Source: Camellia lanceoleosa (taxonomy: Eukaryota; Streptophyta; Magnoliopsida; Ericales; Theaceae). From it: DNA of 64,000 nucleotides. The notes under the pieces are model-generated. The model was not told where the DNA came from, ran no database searches, and saw only the letters and a program-made list of their open reading frames with translations. Shown one piece after another: positions 12,207 to 23,650 of the stretch. Position numbers and translations under genes: made by a program. Where the stretch lies: the NCBI GenBank assembly GCA_025200525.1, contig CM045770.1, positions 120,381,429 to 120,445,428 of the forward strand, written 5' to 3'. Each line of letters begins with the position of its first letter. Within the stretch, counting starts at the first letter, position 1.

Positions 12207-13112
12207 GATGTATACTGAAAAAAAAAGAAGAAGAAAGTTTAGAAGCACTTAATTTAGGATCACCATATATTTATCAAAGCAGGTAAAAGAATATTATAAT
12301 TTGTTAACCACCATTAATGGATATAAAAAGAAACGGAGCAAGTAAGGGGAAAAAAAAAAAAAAACACCGGTACTATTATAAATGTTGAGAAATTCTACAT
12401 AAATGACAAACAACCTTTCAAATGAAAATAGGCTACGATATTTATAATAGATATTCTTCATACTACACCATCATCATCATGATAAACACCAACAAGTGCC
12501 TTTATGTGAAAATCAATGAATGATAAAAACAATTAAACACATCAATGAACAATAAATAAATATAAAAATTGATAAGTCAATTTTCTATAAATCTCTAAAA
12601 ACCATAAATCCAATGCATTATACCAACTATGAAAATCAATTCACAAAATATGATTAATCTAAATATGTATGTTCTATACCCAGAAAGTATAATCATAATC
12701 AACCAACCCAAATAGGGATGTCCCCCTTATTCTCCACCAATCAAAATGAAAATTTCATTCACTAAAAACAAACTTCCAAACATGGCATAAGAAGTAAATA
12801 CACAAGCCTATTAAAGTATAACAATTACGCATGTGCACACAGAAATCAAAAAAAAAATCAAACAGATGCCAGTGTAACAACATTTATTAGTTTTGTTGTT
12901 CATATACTATGTTAAAACCAAAACTTACACCGTTTCACAAAATTTCAAATATGTACAAAAGTAGTTACTAAAGCAACCAACCAAAAATAAATTTGCCTTA
13001 TGGTCAAAATTGAAAACGTATTCACAAACTAATAAAGAAACAAATTCTATCTATAGTGAATTCTGATTATGCAGAATCATATAGATTCTGAATAAAACAA
13101 TTTGAACCAAAA
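12207..13112. repeat. Tandem unit copy 4, truncated
   Basis: This copy is homologous to the first ~0.9 kb of the other units. It breaks off after TTTGAACCAA, just before the solo-LTR site. The next ~80 bases are AT-rich and unrelated to the array. Confidence 0.85.
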
Positions 13113-13190
13113 AATACAAAAGAACAATTTGTTTTTCAGTTGAACATGCAAAGAAGAAGAAAAAATTCTTATTCAAATTTGTCTTAAGAT

Positions 13191-13934
13191 TGTTGGAATA
13201 ATTTTGATGTGTACGGTGTGAAACACGTAATCAATTGCGCCAAATATATTACGAAATTATATTTAAAAAAATATATAAGTTGAATATAATGTAAATTGTT
13301 TGGGTTAAACCTAACCAAATCATATATCGAGAACCAAAACTACTTACAGAAAAGTAGAAAACGTACAAACAGATTGTAAAAATCTGGAAACGTAAAACAA
13401 TTTGATCGAAGCTTGTGTTGGACACAATTTCCTTAAGACAAATTCGTCCTTCGCTACAGTGCTCACGAGTTTTTATTGGACGTTCATCTCCCAAAATACA
13501 ACAGTCGAACCTTGTAGCAGTAGCACTACCACGGCAAGTCTGGCAAACCTTACTGTGCAGAATTCTCTTACAGAAAAGACAGAGTGCAAAAGGAAAGAAA
13601 CACAAGATGAATTCCATTCCCAAAATGAATGCAATGGGGGCTTGTTTTTATAGATGAATTGGTGTCTCTTCGAATGGTCATGGTGACTTTACAAAAGAGT
13701 CACCTCTTTTCCATGAAAAAGTTCAACCAAAAAAAAGGCATGATTGTTTTTTCAAAAGAATTTGAATTCTGAATCGAATCATGTTCAAATTTGACCCAAA
13801 AAATTAACGAATTTATTTAAATAAAATCAAATTTTACATTAAATAAATATTGTCTTAAAACCATACGCAAATGGTGCACTTTGGAGTCAATTTCTCATTC
13901 AACTATTAATGGTTTCCAAACCATTTTTCCAACA
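13191..13934 (-). mobile_element. Probable solo LTR, 744 bp
   Basis: The ends TGTTGGAATAATTTT and AAATGGTTTGG (minus-strand start TGTTGGAAAAATGG) form TGTTGGAA/TTCCAACA inverted termini. A minus-strand TATA-like CTATAAAAACAAG lies near 13645. A clear 5-bp TSD is not visible, so the element may have lost a flank. The two overlapping ORFs at 13402-13657 and the one on the other strand are not gene-like. Confidence 0.55.
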
Positions 13935-14553
13935 TGTCTTGCTAATTCAAGAAGGGTGGATCAATGTTTCAAGTCCTGCCATCCTAAAGAGAGTACAAGT
14001 AGCTGCAAAAGCACTTTGCAAGAAGTTTCGTCTCGGGGCTTTCTATGAAATCAATTGATTCGAAGGGTTGAAATTGCTCGTCTTTGAAGTATAGTGTGCT
14101 CGGGCATTGACTGAGCTTTGCCATAATTGCGTTAGGCAGCCTTTCTATTTGAGATTTAGATGGTGGGTAGGTTGGTGACACTAGATTGGTGACACTAGAA
14201 TTGCAATGGGGGAAAGGTTTTTTTTTTTTTTTTTTTAATAATTTAGAAAATAATGAAAAATAGAAATAAGTTTCTCAGAATCTCAATGTTTTATATGTAG
14301 TGAATGATATATGGTTTTAAACAATAGAAATTGCATGAATATCTTAATTAGCAGACAGATCATTCTGACACACTTGGTTGGATTTGCAATTCCAGATATA
14401 ATGGACACACCTTTTTTAGTGTATGGCTAAATTAGTCAATTAATTTGATCACTATGTATCTATTTTGGTACATTTCATAATCAGCAGAGAGTTCTAGCCA
14501 GAAAATCTTGAATTTGAATGTGACAGTTAAGAATCTTTGATGATCACGCATGC
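13935..14553. other. Spacer with a short unknown minus-strand ORF
   Basis: A 65-residue minus-strand ORF at 13984-14181 (begins MSPTYPPSKSQIERLPNAIM) has reasonable codon composition and could be a gene fragment, but I do not recognise it. The rest is a T-run at 14219-14237 and AT-rich sequence. Confidence 0.3.
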
Positions 14554-16083
14554 TGTAACGCCCTGCTATTTCATACATGAATCCATCGCAGCCAATATAA
14601 CAGCACACCTCAAAGCCATCCTTTTCACTGAACTAAGAATTAAACTTTATAACTTCTCTATTCACATGTCCTTAAAATCTTGTACCCAACTCCAAGTTCT
14701 ACAAACATGATGGCAATTACAATAGAAGAACCCCATGGGTGTACAAGACAACAACAAAATAAGTCTAACAGCCCTATTACAAAACTCTAAGTCTTTATAG
14801 TACAATATTCTTAACTGTCAATCCCAAACCACTTACTTCAAGTCACCACTGTAGTTGTACAACATTATTTCCTGAAAAATAGAATAGGGGTGAGCTATAT
14901 GCCCAGTAGGAATACATTTAACCAAGTATTTAATCATTCGAATAAATTTATGGCACCCTTGAGACAAAACATAATAAGTAGTTATGAACACATGTAATCT
15001 TCATTGATTATGTAAATACATAATGATTAAGCATGGACCATTACATTTCACACCTTTACAACACAACAATTAAACAATCACATCAATGGAAAAAAAACCA
15101 TGAGTCCCATGTAAGAGTCCAACACAAGTTGCTTTAGTTTCAAAAACCATCCCCCACATTTTTCGGCTCTTATATGGCATGAAGTGGGCACCCAAGAAAA
15201 CCATCTGTTTTTTCACTTTCGTCGGCTATTATACAGCAGGACTGTGTGGACACCCAAAAATATTTTTCCCACATTCGTCCAGCGATAAGCCTAAACAGGG
15301 CATTTGGGCACCTTTTAAACTCCCCGCGTGGGTACCAACATAACACCACATTTTTCAAAAACCGACTCTTGCCGGACTCATGCGCAATTAACAATTTCAT
15401 TACATTTTAATTCCATCAACAAACATCCATCATCACAATAGATGAAACACCACATAATATTCAAAGAATAATAACATTCAAGTCACAATTCCTTTGCTAT
15501 ATCAACATCCACATCTTTCATCTCTTGATTGTTCATAATATTCCATGAATCAAAGGAAATTCCACTCAATTTAGTGTTTTCTATTCAAATTAAAAAGTTA
15601 GGGTTTTACCAAATTTGGGGGTTTTCTCTCCTTCATCATAGATATAGGTTTTAACAATATTTATATATATGTTTTTAGCAAAAGAGTTGAGAAATTTCAA
15701 GCAAAAGTCAAGCAAAATGATTTATTTGTGTAAAACATGGTTTTAATCCAACAAAATCCTCAAATTAGCTTCTAAGTCACAACAATACCATGAAATCTCT
15801 TCAAAATAAAGAAATACTAGGATAAAAGTATCCCTACCTCAAAAAAATGAAAAGAAAACTTGGAGAAACCCAAAGTTGATGAAATCTCGAAGTCCTTGGA
15901 TCAAAAGAAAGCTCTCGACGCGCTCTCCAACCTTCCTCAAGGGACCTAGGTGAGAAAATGCTTCTAGATGAGTAGATCTAGCTATCTAAGTGGGAAAAAG
16001 TTGGGTTTAGAGAGAGGGGAGAGAGGCTCACGATTTGAGAGGAAAGAGGAGGAGAAAATCATGAGAGAGAAGAGTGTTGGGTT

Positions 16084-16091
16084 TATTTATA
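16084..16091 (-). promoter_or_regulatory. TATA box of the minus-oriented LTR
   Basis: TATAAATA on the minus strand is followed downstream by a GAGAG/CTCTC-rich leader and then the donor-like site at 15837. The geometry fits an LTR promoter. Confidence 0.55.
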
Positions 16092-16189
16092 GTAGTAGAA
16101 AAGTAGTCCTAAGGTCATTGTAAAGAATAAGCCCAAAACCCCCAAAAGTAGGGCCCATTTGGACCCAAAAATTTTGGAAATAACACGCA

Positions 16190-16314
16190 GGGGGTCGACC
16201 CTTCGGGCAGAGGTGTCGACCCTATAGGTAGAAAAGACAATCTAGCACAAGCAATGGGGGTCGACCCTAATTTCCACCAACTAGCACACAAATTCTACAA
16301 TATAAGAGGGTCGA
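16190..16314. repeat. GGGTCGACCC palindrome cluster
   Basis: Copies of GGGTCGACCC or a close variant have TCGA cores at 16195, 16216, 16261 and 16311, with a further copy after the nested insertion at 18920. The first two are 21 bp apart. On the minus strand the cluster is immediately upstream of the TATA box. Confidence 0.7.
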
Positions 16315-18519
16315 TGTGACGACCGGGTCTTTATTTTCCTTCTTTTTCTTTCCTCTTCACTTCGTCCTCTTTGCTCTCGTTGAGTCTAAAACGTCCAGGA
16401 ATAATTCTTGAAATTGAAATCTTTATTCTTGTTGTGTCTATGTTGAATAGCATTTGTTTCGGGAGGTGCGGGGTCAGGTCCGGAGTGTCTGGAAACGAAG
16501 GGGAAAATTTCTGGACTGCTGGGACAGGGCCGCACGTGCGGGAATGGGTGAGTTGGGGGAGTTGCACACTGCCTAAAAGGCACGTGCGGAAGGAGGTGTG
16601 GGATGAGCCCCGCACGTGCGGGAAGGGGCGCTTCACATGTGCGGGGAAGGATGCCACACGTGCGGCAGACTGGCAGTCCAAAACTCTGCTTTTTTTTATC
16701 TTTTTGGTTCAAATGTATCACTCATTTTACACATCTCTCTCTCACTCTAAACCCCATTTTTCTCCCCCTTCTCTCTAGAAAACTTCCTCACACACTTAGA
16801 CTCTTTGATTTTTGCAAATTTTTGGTCAAGATCATCATCATCTTCCTCTAATCTTGAAGATCTAAAGTTAGGGCTTCATTGGTGTGGTGGAAATCCAAGA
16901 CCCTCTCCTTCTTGAAGCTAGGGTTTCATCTCCTCTTCATCATCAACACATTGAGGTAGGGACATTCTTGAGTTATATATACAAGTTCTGCTATTTTGAT
17001 GATGAGTTAAAGATCTTCTTCTATTTCTTATGTAGATTTCAATGTTTTGATTTAAAAAGTGTGGAGAGTTTTTAAAATGAGTTGTGTCTTGATCTTTTAA
17101 TAAATATTAAACTCAAAAAGGGTTGGTTTTGATAGGGCTTCACTAGTAAAATGAGAAAATGTTGTTTTGAGATGAAAAACCCTAGAAATTTTAGGGGTTT
17201 TGGAAAGTTTGGAAATGTCTAGGGTAAACTTATTCATCTTGTGATAAAAGAAATGGATTGTGTTGGCTTTATGATATGGTTTACAAAATGGCAATCACAT
17301 GAATATATTGGAAATGAAGAAATTATTCTAGAAAACTATTGTTATATATATGATGATATATGGTTGTGAAAATTATAAACATGGAGAATTGATGTTTGAA
17401 AAACACCACATGTAGTCATGAAGAGACTAACTTGTTTGAATTGTGCATGGTGAGAGATTGTCGTTGTTATGAATTGATGACTTATGGTCATGTTGTGAAA
17501 TGACATTGCAAGAGAAGAAATGAGAAATGAAATTAATTGATCTTGTTGTAGAGATATTTGAAGATGGAGACATGTTATGAGATCTTAATTATTATATTGC
17601 ATTCCCCTTTGATTTATCATCATTAATGCACATGAAGTGATTTATTATCATTATTGCACATTCTCATCATGATTATTTTGAGAAAGATTATATTGTAATG
17701 AGAACTATGGAAATATGGTATGGGGTAAATACGTGGTAAGTCCAGATAGGGGGTGTAGTTGAACTTGATAAGTTGGCCTGAGTGTTTATGGTGAAAGACC
17801 AGAAAGCCGCGCAGATAGGTGTCGAGCCTTCCGGTTAATACCGGTAAAAATGGCAATTTGGTAGTACTTGTAGAGTCTACTTGCAAACACCAGCCTAGGA
17901 ATTACCAGTGTCGTATTTACTGCCCCTTTGATTAAAAGAATTGGAAGTTTGAAATTGATGATATTGCAAAGTATTATTCAAAACATGGTGATTTCTTTTC
18001 AAGTTATGCATCGAAATAAAGCTCTATTTTATAATGTCATTGCATGGCATCACATTCGTATTTTACATTGAGAGTTTGCATAACTGTATATACTTTGTTA
18101 GAATTCTCTGCTGGGCTTATTGCTCACCCCTATGGGATTTGGTGCAGGTAAAGATGTTGTGATCCCACCTAGCTAAGGGTGTGGATATGTTTTGATGAAG
18201 AGAAGATCACTCTTTCTTTTGTTGTAATTGTTGTAAAGCCTAGGGCTAATTTGGTATGGGTTTGAGAGACCATTTTGTGTAACCGGGCTATTGCCTTGGA
18301 AGATGTAAGCCCGTAAGGGCATTTCTTTTATATTTTGAAGCTATATGTTTCACACGCTAATGATTCAGGTGTCTTCTTATCATTGAATGTATATTTGCAT
18401 GTGGAACCCTTGTATAAACCTTGGTGATTTTTGATATAGAGGATGGAGAATGGTTGAAATTAATGAATGTATGTGGTTGAAGTATTATTCATGTTGGGAT
18501 TATTTTTTGGGGCGTGATA
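16315..18519 (+). mobile_element. 5' LTR, ~2.2 kb, of a truncated retrotransposon
   Basis: The LTR runs from TGTGACGACCGGG to GGGGCGTGATA (terminal CA changed to TA). A tRNA-Met primer-binding site follows, so this is a +-oriented 5' LTR. Its 5' end matches the 5' end of the LTR at 20927-23893. It contains a CGCACGTGCG palindrome cluster (16531-16664), a CT-rich leader, the donor-like TTGAG|GTAGGGA at 16957 and the acceptor-like GGTGCAG at 18147, after the conserved CTCACCCCTATGGG module. Confidence 0.8.
16529..16666. repeat. CGCACGTGCG palindrome cluster
   Basis: CACGTG or CACATG cores lie at 16533, 16581, 16613, 16634 and 16657, most embedded in CCGCACGTGCGGG. The last three are 21 and 23 bp apart, and the first two gaps are 48 and 32 bp. 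The cluster lies just upstream of the CT-rich leader of the LTR. Confidence 0.75.
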
Positions 18520-18918
18520 ACTTGGTATTAGAGCTATCGGGTTTGAACACTTGGGGCTCGCGGAGAGTGGTTGTTGTACCACAACGGGTTCATTTCGCAT
18601 GATTAGAAAATGTTTAGCTTTTGTGATTATGTGATAGCATGCTTATGTGACTATATGGGTATGGGATTGGACTTTGGGGATGTTGTTTGCACCTATTAGA
18701 TTCCTTGAGGTCTTATTAGAAGGGTACCTGATCAATACTCATTCTACTAAGAATTCTTGGTTTCTCATGGGACGAATCTTATCACTAGAGGATAATTTGT
18801 ATGTGTTTATGTGATTAAGTGCTTATGTGGAGTGAATTAAATTATTTGTGTGATAAAGTATATGAAATTGCTATAGTTTAACGTGTGAGGCAAGTTGCGA
18901 GCACATTTGAAATTATGT
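18520..18918 (+). mobile_element. Primer-binding site and remnant internal region
   Basis: TGGTATTAGAGC at 18523-18534 differs by one C-to-T change from the usual tRNA-Met complement TGGTATCAGAGC and sits four bases after the LTR. About 380 bp of leader-like internal sequence follow, with no ORF. The sequence then passes directly into the interrupted LTR at GTCGACCC, so the rest of the element has been deleted. Confidence 0.7.
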
Positions 18919-19333
18919 GTCGACCCTATAGAAGACCAGCAGAGGCACTAAGAATTCAAACATGTATAACTCTCTCGTTCGGACTCCGTTTTAGGTCGTT
19001 CTTGTGTCCAAGTCGAAGCCCCAGAAAGAAGCTTTCTAGTGGTTCTAGCCTCACATTCAAATTCAAAGTATGGAAGGAGAAAAGGGAGAAAGAGTGAAGG
19101 TTGGTCAAAAATGAAAACTCAAATTTGGGGCTTTTGATCTAATCTTGCCTAAATACCTTGTTAAGGCTTCAATCAAGGTTCCAAACATCCCCCAAGGATC
19201 CTTAATTATAATATTTAAAGTTCACTTGCCAACCCATCAATGTCAAGAGTCCGACAACCTTACAAGTTTTAAGGTGACGTGTACTAATTTACACCAATCC
19301 AATACGAATTAGAATCTGAGTCATTACACATGC

Positions 19334-20121
19334 AATGTTTGACTACTTTATAAACCAAAATCTCCTGCAAGCCCCGCTTTGTTTCTTGTTTCTGAGAATG
19401 TCCACCAAGTATTAACATTTTTTTGTTTCCTGAGTAGCACATACCTATGCTTTGTTTAGACATTAAAACATGTTTAAGAAGTACATTCTCTTTAAATTAT
19501 GATGAACAAGATTTTTAATGGGCACGAAGTTGCTTTGTGTGACATTTGCAATTGCTAGATGGCCATGTCAAGCGACTAAAACTTGAAATATCGATTTGCA
19601 TGTGAATTTGGAATACTTTAAAGTAGTGTTTAGCACAGAAGACATGCTTTACCATGATACAATTATCGAAATAAATTTGCACAAAACTATGACAGATGGA
19701 TTAGGTGTTGCTGGTTGGGAAGTTGGCGGGACAGAAGCTAAAGCTGTAATGTTTGGTCAGGTATAAGAATTTGCTAATCTATTTCTGAATCTCTATACAA
19801 CATAGTAAGACGATTTGAAATAGAATCTCCAATCAATCTTATATTTATTATTTGCTTAGATTTTTTGATGACGATTTAGCTCCTCTAATACGCACATTAA
19901 TGCAATCTATGAATGTATATTTTTAGCAAGTAAATTCTTGACCCCAGTACACTAACATATTGTTTTTGTATTTTATCAACAATTAATCATATTTGTATTT
20001 TTGTATGAATATAGTTCTTCTTAGTGTAGATGGGCTTCATTTATCTGAAAAATTAAAAAAAAATGGAGTCTTCATAGACTACGTCGCAATCCCATGCACG
20101 TAGCGCATGGGGTCCAACTAG
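19334..20121 (+). mobile_element. Helitron 3' portion carrying a gene fragment
   Basis: The right end is a classic Helitron terminus: the hairpin CCCATGC-ACGTAGC-GCATGGG (20091-20111), then CTAG at 20118-20121 followed by T. The interior contains an aconitase-like exon. The 5' TC terminus was not located. The left limit given is just where the preceding LTR and its TSD stop, so the true start may be inside this interval. Confidence 0.6.
19626..19760 (+). pseudogene. Captured aconitate hydratase exon fragment
   Basis: The in-frame translation reads [16 protein letters not shown] followed by [20 protein letters not shown]. This matches the aconitase segment around the TDSHTTM / [17 protein letters not shown] motif. 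The TDSH motif is altered (here INLHKTM), so the piece cannot be functional. A donor-like GTATAAG follows at 19761, showing that exon plus intron DNA was captured rather than cDNA. The rest of the gene is absent. Confidence 0.65.
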
Positions 20122-20439
20122 TAAAAAAAAAAAAAATGGCACATGGCACATCTTTGTTGCTTATTATTACTTTTTTTTATTTGATCTTGTTGTTTTCCTC
20201 CAATTCTGTTTTTTTTTGGTGGTCCACCTAAAGGGATAATATTTATTAGTATTATTATTAGAGAAAGCCTATTATACACACTCATAAAAAGGGACATGTA
20301 GTAAGAAATTTGTGATTTTTATAGTGAAATTTATAATTTTTGTGATGTGTGTTATGTCGTTTTGTAGTAAAGTTAAGAATGATAAATTTATGTTGTGTAT
20401 TCTAAAATTACAAATGACTAAATTGTCACTTTATGGTAA
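20122..20439. other. AT-rich spacer before the LINE
   Basis: Poly-A and poly-T runs and AT-rich sequence. No gene or repeat structure was recognised here. Confidence 0.5.
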
Positions 20440-20462
20440 ATTTTTATTTTTATTTTTTTATG

Positions 20463-20926
20463 CCTAGTAGGTCAACAATGGAAACGATCTATCTTTTAAG
20501 GAGAGTAATAGAAAAGGATAGAGAAAAGAAAAGAGACATTCATATGGTTTTTATTGATCTAGAGAAAGCATATAACAGGATGTCTCGGGATATAATCTGG
20601 TGGGTGTTAGAGAAGAAAGGAGTGACAAAAGGATACGTTGATGTAATTAGGGACATGTATAAAGATGTGGTGATCACTATTAGATCGCCTGTTGAAGAGA
20701 CAAATGAATTTCCAATTACTGTAGGGTTACACCAAGGGTCAGCCTTAAGTCCTTATCTTTTTGCTTTAGTTATGGATGACTTGACTAGGAATATTTAGAA
20801 TGAAGTGTCGTGGTGTATGTTTTTTGTAGATGATATAGTATTAGTGGATGAGACTAGAGAATGAGTTAATAAAAAGTTAGAGACTAGGAGAGAAGCACTT
20901 GAAGCTAGAGGTTTTAGGATAAGTAG
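20463..20926 (+). pseudogene. LINE reverse transcriptase, N-terminal piece
   Basis: The translation has the motifs of an RTE reverse transcriptase: STMETIYLLRRVIEK, HMVFIDLEKAYNRM (with the first catalytic Asp), GLHQGSALSPYLFALVMD, and FFVDDIVLVDE in place of the FADDI box (Ala to Val). Stops occur after DDLTRNI and before NKKLE. The reading ends at EALEARGFRIS, where the solo LTR was inserted. No endonuclease domain precedes it, so the copy was 5'-truncated at integration. Confidence 0.8.
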
Positions 20927-22051
20927 TGTCACGCCCCACTTTTTATTACTCAGAATCCATTACCAAATTCATTAAGTTTATTCAATTTCAGAGATAACAT
21001 GCGGAAACTCTTTTACATCATGTGTAAGAATAAATGAAGATTCTCTCATCCGAAATGCAATTTAAATGCAACATACACATAACTAAATAAATTGCCCGCA
21101 TGCTTACATCTTTAAAGTAAAAGAAAGGATTTAACCTTTTTTACATCAATGGCATTCCGCCCACAAATAAAAGGCCCCGTGGCCACAAATAAGGAAGATC
21201 CGTGACCTTGAAGCACTTCTCTATGTTCACCTAAAAAAGATTAGCAACGTGGGATGAACATATAGTCTAGTAAGGATCTCAACATGATCCTCAACAATAA
21301 CAACTTACAGATAGCTATGATCATGAATGCTAATCTCATCCCACATAAATAATGTGACATTTGTAGCCAAAGTATACATACATACGTACTTTTCTTAAAA
21401 TCATTCAGTTTATTCAAGAACACCAATGTTCACTTTTACAGCCCATTTCCATTCTAACAATTATTACACGATAATCATATTTTCCATTTGTAACAAGATA
21501 CCACATAATACCCGCTTTATTTTTGAAAACATGTTCACCAAATCCGATTTCTTCACATTATTTATAACCCAATACATAACCAAAGCCCGTCTTCACACGT
21601 TCATCGCATTCTTAATCTTTAAGCTCAAGTTAAAAGAGATACTTTTAATAACTGATTATGGTAGGGAAATCCCTTAACCACTCTCTAACACCTCCAAATA
21701 TACATAAACACATCTACTTAACATATAAGACATCACAACCTTACTGAATCATAATCATCATAACACATGACATACATAATCAAATGAGACAACAATGATA
21801 AATATTCTCCGCTTTACTTGCCAGTAGCACAGTAAACCAATGATACATCTTTCCACAATGAAATGCCAATTTACCAGACACCAGCTGGAAGGGAATGGTA
21901 TCTCTTCCAATTCTCCAGGTGCTAGTTGGAAGGGAATGGTACCTTTCATTCTCAGCGCAACCAATTCTCCAGGCGCTAGTTGGAAGGTAATGGTACCTCT
22001 AATTCTCAGCGTAATACACTTTTTCAAAACCATCACACCATGATGCGGTAC

Positions 22052-22334
22052 TGTAGACTCGACTTTCTTCGCGTGCCCCCCTTTCGGAGAGGCGCGAATT
22101 GGTCTTACTACAGTTCAGACTCCTGTCACGGTTCTGAATCTAATCTCACAAAGTGCAATGTGAGACTGATAAACACCAAAGAGTCCAAATCTGGTAATTG
22201 GTTTTAGAAAATCAATTTTGAATGAAAAAGCACCAAACATGGACTGTTTTGCCAGATTACAGAGTCGCCACCTAAATATTTTATTTTTGGAAAATTTCTG
22301 AGTTTTAAGGTCAGTCAAAAATGGGGTGTCTACA
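22052..22334 (-). mobile_element. 283-bp mini solo LTR with TSD GGTAC
   Basis: The element has perfect TGTAGAC/GTCTACA termini and GGTAC on both sides (22047-22051, 22335-22339). Its left ~235 bp match the 3' end of the 5.6-kb LTR at 55984 (AAAGAGTCCAAAT, ATGGACTG.TTTGCCAGAT, GTCGCCACCTAAATATT). Its last ~40 bp match that LTR's 5' start. It is therefore an internally deleted version of the giant LTR. Confidence 0.8.
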
Positions 22335-23497
22335 GGTACAACCAACACAAGTGTAATACATGCACATAAACTATTCAATAGAGTATAACCCAACTCATGT
22401 GAAATGCACACACACAATTATTCAACACAACAATGTCAACCTTCACCGATGACCAAGGACAAAACCTCTAAATATATGTATTCAACACATGTTTTACAAT
22501 GATTCGACACCCATGAGGTTTTAAATTCAACAACAATGACAAAATATTTATAATTCAATCTCAAGTTACTTTCCGAAATTCATATAGAGTTATTATTTCA
22601 TTCTTCTATTTCAAAAATCAATCCTCTTATTTTCCAAGTAAGCATATTTCCCTTCCTTCCCAATCCATTCATTTTATTCTTCAAAATTTAATTCATGAAT
22701 AGCAAGGCCACAACCTATTTTATCTCAACTCAATAAGGGCATAACCCATAAATCTTAACCTCATGATTTACTCCCCTTTTGCAATATACAAGCCACTAAT
22801 TTGTTACATTCAACTATGAAAAACCCAACACAAGTAAATGTAAAAAAAAAAAATTTTTTACAAGGCCCAAATCAATCTCAATTTAATTACCAAATCATCA
22901 ATCAAATTCCTTAATTCATAACATGACAATTTCACAATTTCAACCCTTTTTATCTATTAGGCATTATATCAAAATTAGGGCTTTATTTCTCTCTACACAT
23001 AAACATGTTAACCACTCTCCAATTTAACCCAAATAACAACCATGTTCACAAAATTTCAATCTCAACTACCAAATCTTAAATCCTCTATCATGATTTTCAA
23101 AAAAATCCATAACAACATGGTTTTTATGCAATAAAAACATACCACATGTCTATCTATAAAAGAGGTATTGAAAAAGATCAAAGAAATCCCTACCTTAAAG
23201 AGAGAAGATGAGAAAAGCCCAAAAATCAACTTCGCCGGAATTCGATCTCCACCGGTTAAGACGAAGCCCTCAATATGCTCATCATTTTGGTATGAGGGAC
23301 TAGAACCAAAATCTTAATGGATTCTTGAGATCAAAGGAAAAATACAAAGTTTTGAGGGTTTAGGTAGAGAGAGATAAGAGGAAAAGAGAGGAACATTGTA
23401 GAGAGAGAGATATATATCAGAAATGAAGTGAAAAAGGAGCAAAAACTTAATACATAGCTAAAATGCACGAAAAACGAGATAGAAGACACGCCTAGCC

Positions 23498-23650
23498 GTA
23501 CGTGTGGCGCCCTCTCCCGCACGTGCGGAGCGGCCTCCCTGCACGTGCGGCTCTCACCCCCGCACGTGCGGTCTCCCCCGCACCTCCACTTCTGTACCTG
23601 TCTTTTATGCAGCGTGTACGTAGACCTCTCCCCTGCTTCCCGCACGTGTG
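23498..23650. repeat. CGCACGTGCG palindrome cluster, ~21-bp period
   Basis: ACGTG cores lie at 23500, 23521, 23543 and 23563, a degenerate CACCTC at 23582, and another ACGTG at 23644. Gaps are 21, 22, 20 and 19, and the last core is 81 bp (four periods) from 23563. Relative to the minus-strand LTR promoter the cluster sits about 80-240 bp upstream. Confidence 0.85.

Larger units (their letters stand above)
2789..13112. repeat. Tandem array of four ~2.3-kb units
   Basis: The same ~2.3-kb sequence occurs head to tail at 2789-5051, 5052-9876 (2317 bp once the inserted solo LTR and its TSD are removed), 9877-12206 and, truncated, 12207-about 13112. Each copy starts with GATGTATACT, an A-run of variable length and GTTTAGAAGCACTC. 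The copies differ by scattered substitutions and small indels. The three complete copies carry the same solo LTR at the same place, so the LTR insertion came before the amplification. No gene was seen in the unit. The truncated copy stops just before the LTR position. Confidence 0.9.
14554..19328 (-). mobile_element. Solo LTR with TSD CATGC, split by another LTR
   Basis: The element starts TGTAACGCCCTG, ends GAGTCATTACA, and has CATGC at 14549-14553 and 19329-19333. It is interrupted at 16314/16315 by the LTR insertion that ends at 18918. On the minus strand there is a TATA box at 16084-16091, GTCGAC palindromes 100-230 bp upstream of it, a donor-like TTGAG|GTAGGGA at 15837, and an acceptor CACCCCTATTC...TTTTTCAG at 14872, spanning 966 bp. 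No coding sequence was seen. Confidence 0.85.

Noticed and set aside
16331..16851. ORFs of 82-135 residues on both strands near the CACGTG cluster
   Set aside because: Same cause as at 23331: a palindromic GC-rich stretch is open in complementary frames.
20440..20462. Start codon of the LINE ORF as a gene start
   Set aside because: The ORF start lies in the T-rich TSD; the LINE is 5'-truncated within the reverse transcriptase.
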